A DNA stretch of 64,000 nucleotides from CAYUYV01 sp050331455 (lineage in GTDB: Bacteria; Pseudomonadota; Alphaproteobacteria; JAJFIK01): assembly GCA_050331455.1 (NCBI GenBank), contig JBHJGV010000004.1, positions 124,001 through 188,000 of the forward strand. The letters are read 5' to 3'. Position 1 is the first letter of the stretch. The number at the start of each line of letters is the position of its first letter. The translations under genes were made by a program, and so were the position numbers. The notes beneath the pieces are model-generated. The model made no database searches and was not told where the DNA came from. It saw only the letters and a list, made by a program, of their open reading frames with translations. Below, piece after piece: positions 62,212 through 64,000 of this stretch.

Positions 62212-64000
62212 ATGACCGCCGCCATGCCCTCCGCGCAGCCCGCCGCCAATCTGCTGGACCGGGAGACCAGCCCCTATCTTCTTCAGCATAAGGACAATCC
62301 GGTCCACTGGCGACCTTGGGGCCGCGAGGCACTGGCCGAAGCCGCGGCCGCCGACAAACCCATTCTGCTTTCGGTGGGGTATGCCGCCTGCCATTGGTGC
62401 CATGTCATGGCCCATGAAAGCTTCGAAGACCCTGCGACCGCCGCGGTCATGAACCAGCGTTTTGTGAATATCAAGGTCGACCGGGAAGAACGGCCCGATA
62501 TCGATGCCCTTTATATGATGGCGCTGCACCTGATGAACATCCCCGGCGGCTGGCCGATGACCATGTTTCTCACCCCCAAAGGAGAACCCTTCTGGGGCGG
62601 CACCTATTTCCCGAAAGACGGGCGCTTTGGCCAGCCGGCCTTTATCGACATTCTGCACCGGGTGGACGAGGTCTATCGCACGGCGCCGGACCGGGTGGCG
62701 CGCAGCTGCGAGGCCCTGACCGCGGGCCTGAAACAATTGTCCCGCCCGCCCAAGGCAAGCCCCGGCGCGGATGTCATCACGGCCGCGGATCTGGCGGCCG
62801 CGTCCGAACCGGTCCTGAACATGATCGACCCGGTCCATGGCGGCTTCGGCGGCGCCCCGAAATTCCCACAGACAGGCCTCATCGATCTCCTCTGGCGGGC
62901 CCACCGGCGCAATCCCGATGAAGCCTGCCGAACGGCGGTGATCTCCACCTTGTCTCATATGGCCCAGGGCGGTCTTTACGACCATTTGGGCGGCGGCTTC
63001 GCGCGCTACAGCGTCGATGACATGTGGCTTGTGCCGCATTTTGAAAAGATGCTCGACGACAATGCTTTGATCCTTGCACGGATGGTCGAGGTCTGGCGGG
63101 AGACCCGCTCGCCCCTGTTCGAGGCGCGGATCCGTGAGACCGTGGCCTGGGTGCTCGAGGATATGACCTGCGAGACCGGAGGCTTCGCCGCTTCCATCGG
63201 TGCCGATTCCCAGGGCGAGGAAGGCCGGTTTTATGTCTGGAGTGCCGCAGAGGTGGACTCGGTCCTCAGCCCCGACGAGGCCCGCCTGTTCAAGGAACTC
63301 TACGACGTCCAACCCTCCGGCAACTGGGATGGCGTGTGCATCCTCAACCGGCTCGGCAATCTGGACCTCCAGGACCGGGAGACCGAAGCCCGGCTGTCCG
63401 CCGCGCGCCAGCGGCTGCGGGCGGCGCGGGCGAAGCGGCCCGCCCCGGCCTTGGACGACAAGATTCTGGCAGATTGGAACGGCCTGATGATCCATGCCCT
63501 GACGGATGCGGGCATGGCCTTCGACGAGCCGGATTGGATCGCAGCCGCCCGCCGGGCTTTCGACTTCGTCGTGCGGCACATGGGCGACGGCGCCGCTCTC
63601 GCCCATTCCTGGCGCCTGGGTGAGGCCCGGCACATGGCCATGGCGGACGATTATGCGGCCATGGCGTCGGCGGCGATAACTTTGCATGAAGCGACCGGCG
63701 AGGCCGTGTTCCTCGACCATGCACAACAGTGGACGGACCATCTCAACACGCATTTTTGGGATCGGGAGAACGGCGGTTATTTCCAAACCTCCGATAAGGC
63801 CGATGCCTTGATCGTGCGCAGCCGCAACCCATTCGATTCAGCCAGCCCCAATGCCAACGGGCTCATGCTCGATACCCTGGCCCGGTTGTTTGCACTGACG
63901 GGCCAATGGGCCCACCGGAACCGGGCCGACGCGCTCGTGGCCGCTTTCATTTCCGAGGCCAAACAGGCGCCCCAGGCCTTGGCGGCCTTCTGGAACGGGT
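62212..64000 (+). CDS. Thioredoxin-domain DUF255 protein, YyaL/spermatogenesis-associated-20-like (3' end outside window)
   Basis: At least 596 codons are open to the right edge; family members are about 670 residues. The N-terminal thioredoxin-like domain has SPYLLQHKDNPVHW and the CxxC motif CHWC in SVGYAACHWCHVMAHESFED (residues about 55-74), followed by the PGGWPMTMFLTP signature and an alpha/alpha-barrel like N-acylglucosamine 2-epimerase (YDHLGGGFARYSVD, VPHFEKMLDDNA). The function is unknown; a redox role is inferred. GGAG lies before ATG 62212. It is divergent from mnmE. Confidence 0.92.
   Translation, partial: MTAAMPSAQPAANLLDRETSPYLLQHKDNPVHWRPWGREALAEAAAADKPILLSVGYAACHWCHVMAHESFEDPATAAVMNQRFVNIKVDREERPDIDALYMMALHLMNIPGGWPMTMFLTPKGEPFWGGTYFPKDGRFGQPAFIDILHRVDEVYRTAPDRVARSCEALTAGLKQLSRPPKASPGADVITAADLAAASEPVLNMIDPVHGGFGGAPKFPQTGLIDLLWRAHRRNPDEACRTAVISTLSHMAQGGLYDHLGGGFARYSVDDMWLVPHFEKMLDDNALILARMVEVWRETRSPLFEARIRETVAWVLEDMTCETGGFAASIGADSQGEEGRFYVWSAAEVDSVLSPDEARLFKELYDVQPSGNWDGVCILNRLGNLDLQDRETEARLSAARQRLRAARAKRPAPALDDKILADWNGLMIHALTDAGMAFDEPDWIAAARRAFDFVVRHMGDGAALAHSWRLGEARHMAMADDYAAMASAAITLHEATGEAVFLDHAQQWTDHLNTHFWDRENGGYFQTSDKADALIVRSRNPFDSASPNANGLMLDTLARLFALTGQWAHRNRADALVAAFISEAKQAPQALAAFWNG

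Noticed and set aside
62143..63786. A 547-codon minus-strand frame opposite the DUF255 gene
   Set aside because: The plus strand carries a clear DUF255 protein with CHWC and epimerase-like motifs; the minus frame has none.

Overview
This is a GC-rich window from an alphaproteobacterial chromosome; I cannot name the genus from sequence alone. The case rests on conserved blocks: mnmE-mnmG-rsmG-parA-parB with two parS sites, hrcA-grpE, rph-rdgB-hemW, dnaK-dnaJ-dapB, groES-groEL under a CIRCE operator, and kdsD, which implies a Kdo-containing lipopolysaccharide and so a Gram-negative envelope. The parS sites and the par operon suggest that the right end lies near the replication origin.

Layout. 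1-4.6 kb: a cut-off metallophosphatase, kdsD, and a two-gene acyl-CoA unit (an HMG-CoA-synthase-like protein fused to a Zn-ribbon/OB-fold, then an SCPx-type thiolase). 4.6-8.3 kb: groESL with promoter, operator and terminator, a small lipoprotein and an O-methyltransferase. 8.4-11.3 kb: a TIR-STAND-TPR protein, a REPIN-like inverted pair and tRNA-Arg(ACG). 11.4-20.2 kb: a GT41 glycosyltransferase, threonine synthase, an XRE regulator with a large unrecognised partner, adenosine kinase, an EI24/CysZ-like protein, a lipoprotein and endonuclease III. 20.4-26.8 kb: an accessory stretch with a 1,482-residue TIR/beta-helix/membrane protein, a TauD-type dioxygenase, a decayed SDR gene and a DUF2244 protein. 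26.8-33.6 kb: dapB, dnaJ, dnaK and a frameshifted TolB-like/TPR membrane gene. 33.7-43.5 kb: alkB, terC, an orphan exbD, NnrU, grpE-hrcA, a thioesterase, rph-rdgB-hemW and a beta-propeller protein. 43.8-56 kb: membrane proteins, a Tat-signal SDR, a second NnrU, a MATE remnant, a hybrid histidine kinase, a Baeyer-Villiger-type monooxygenase, a MATE exporter, a serine hydrolase, a flavin reductase and an ABC exporter. 56-64 kb: the parB-to-mnmE block and a cut-off DUF255 protein.

How genes work together. Chaperone control appears split: groESL carries an HrcA operator, while dnaK and hrcA-grpE show RpoH-like promoters. ParA, ParB and the two parS sites form one segregation module. The most unusual content is the pair of TIR genes. 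One has the sensor-NTPase-repeat plan of bacterial immune receptors. The other joins a TIR domain to a very long beta-helix and C-terminal membrane segments, an architecture I do not know as a described system. No CRISPR array, prophage, rRNA gene or complete insertion sequence was seen.
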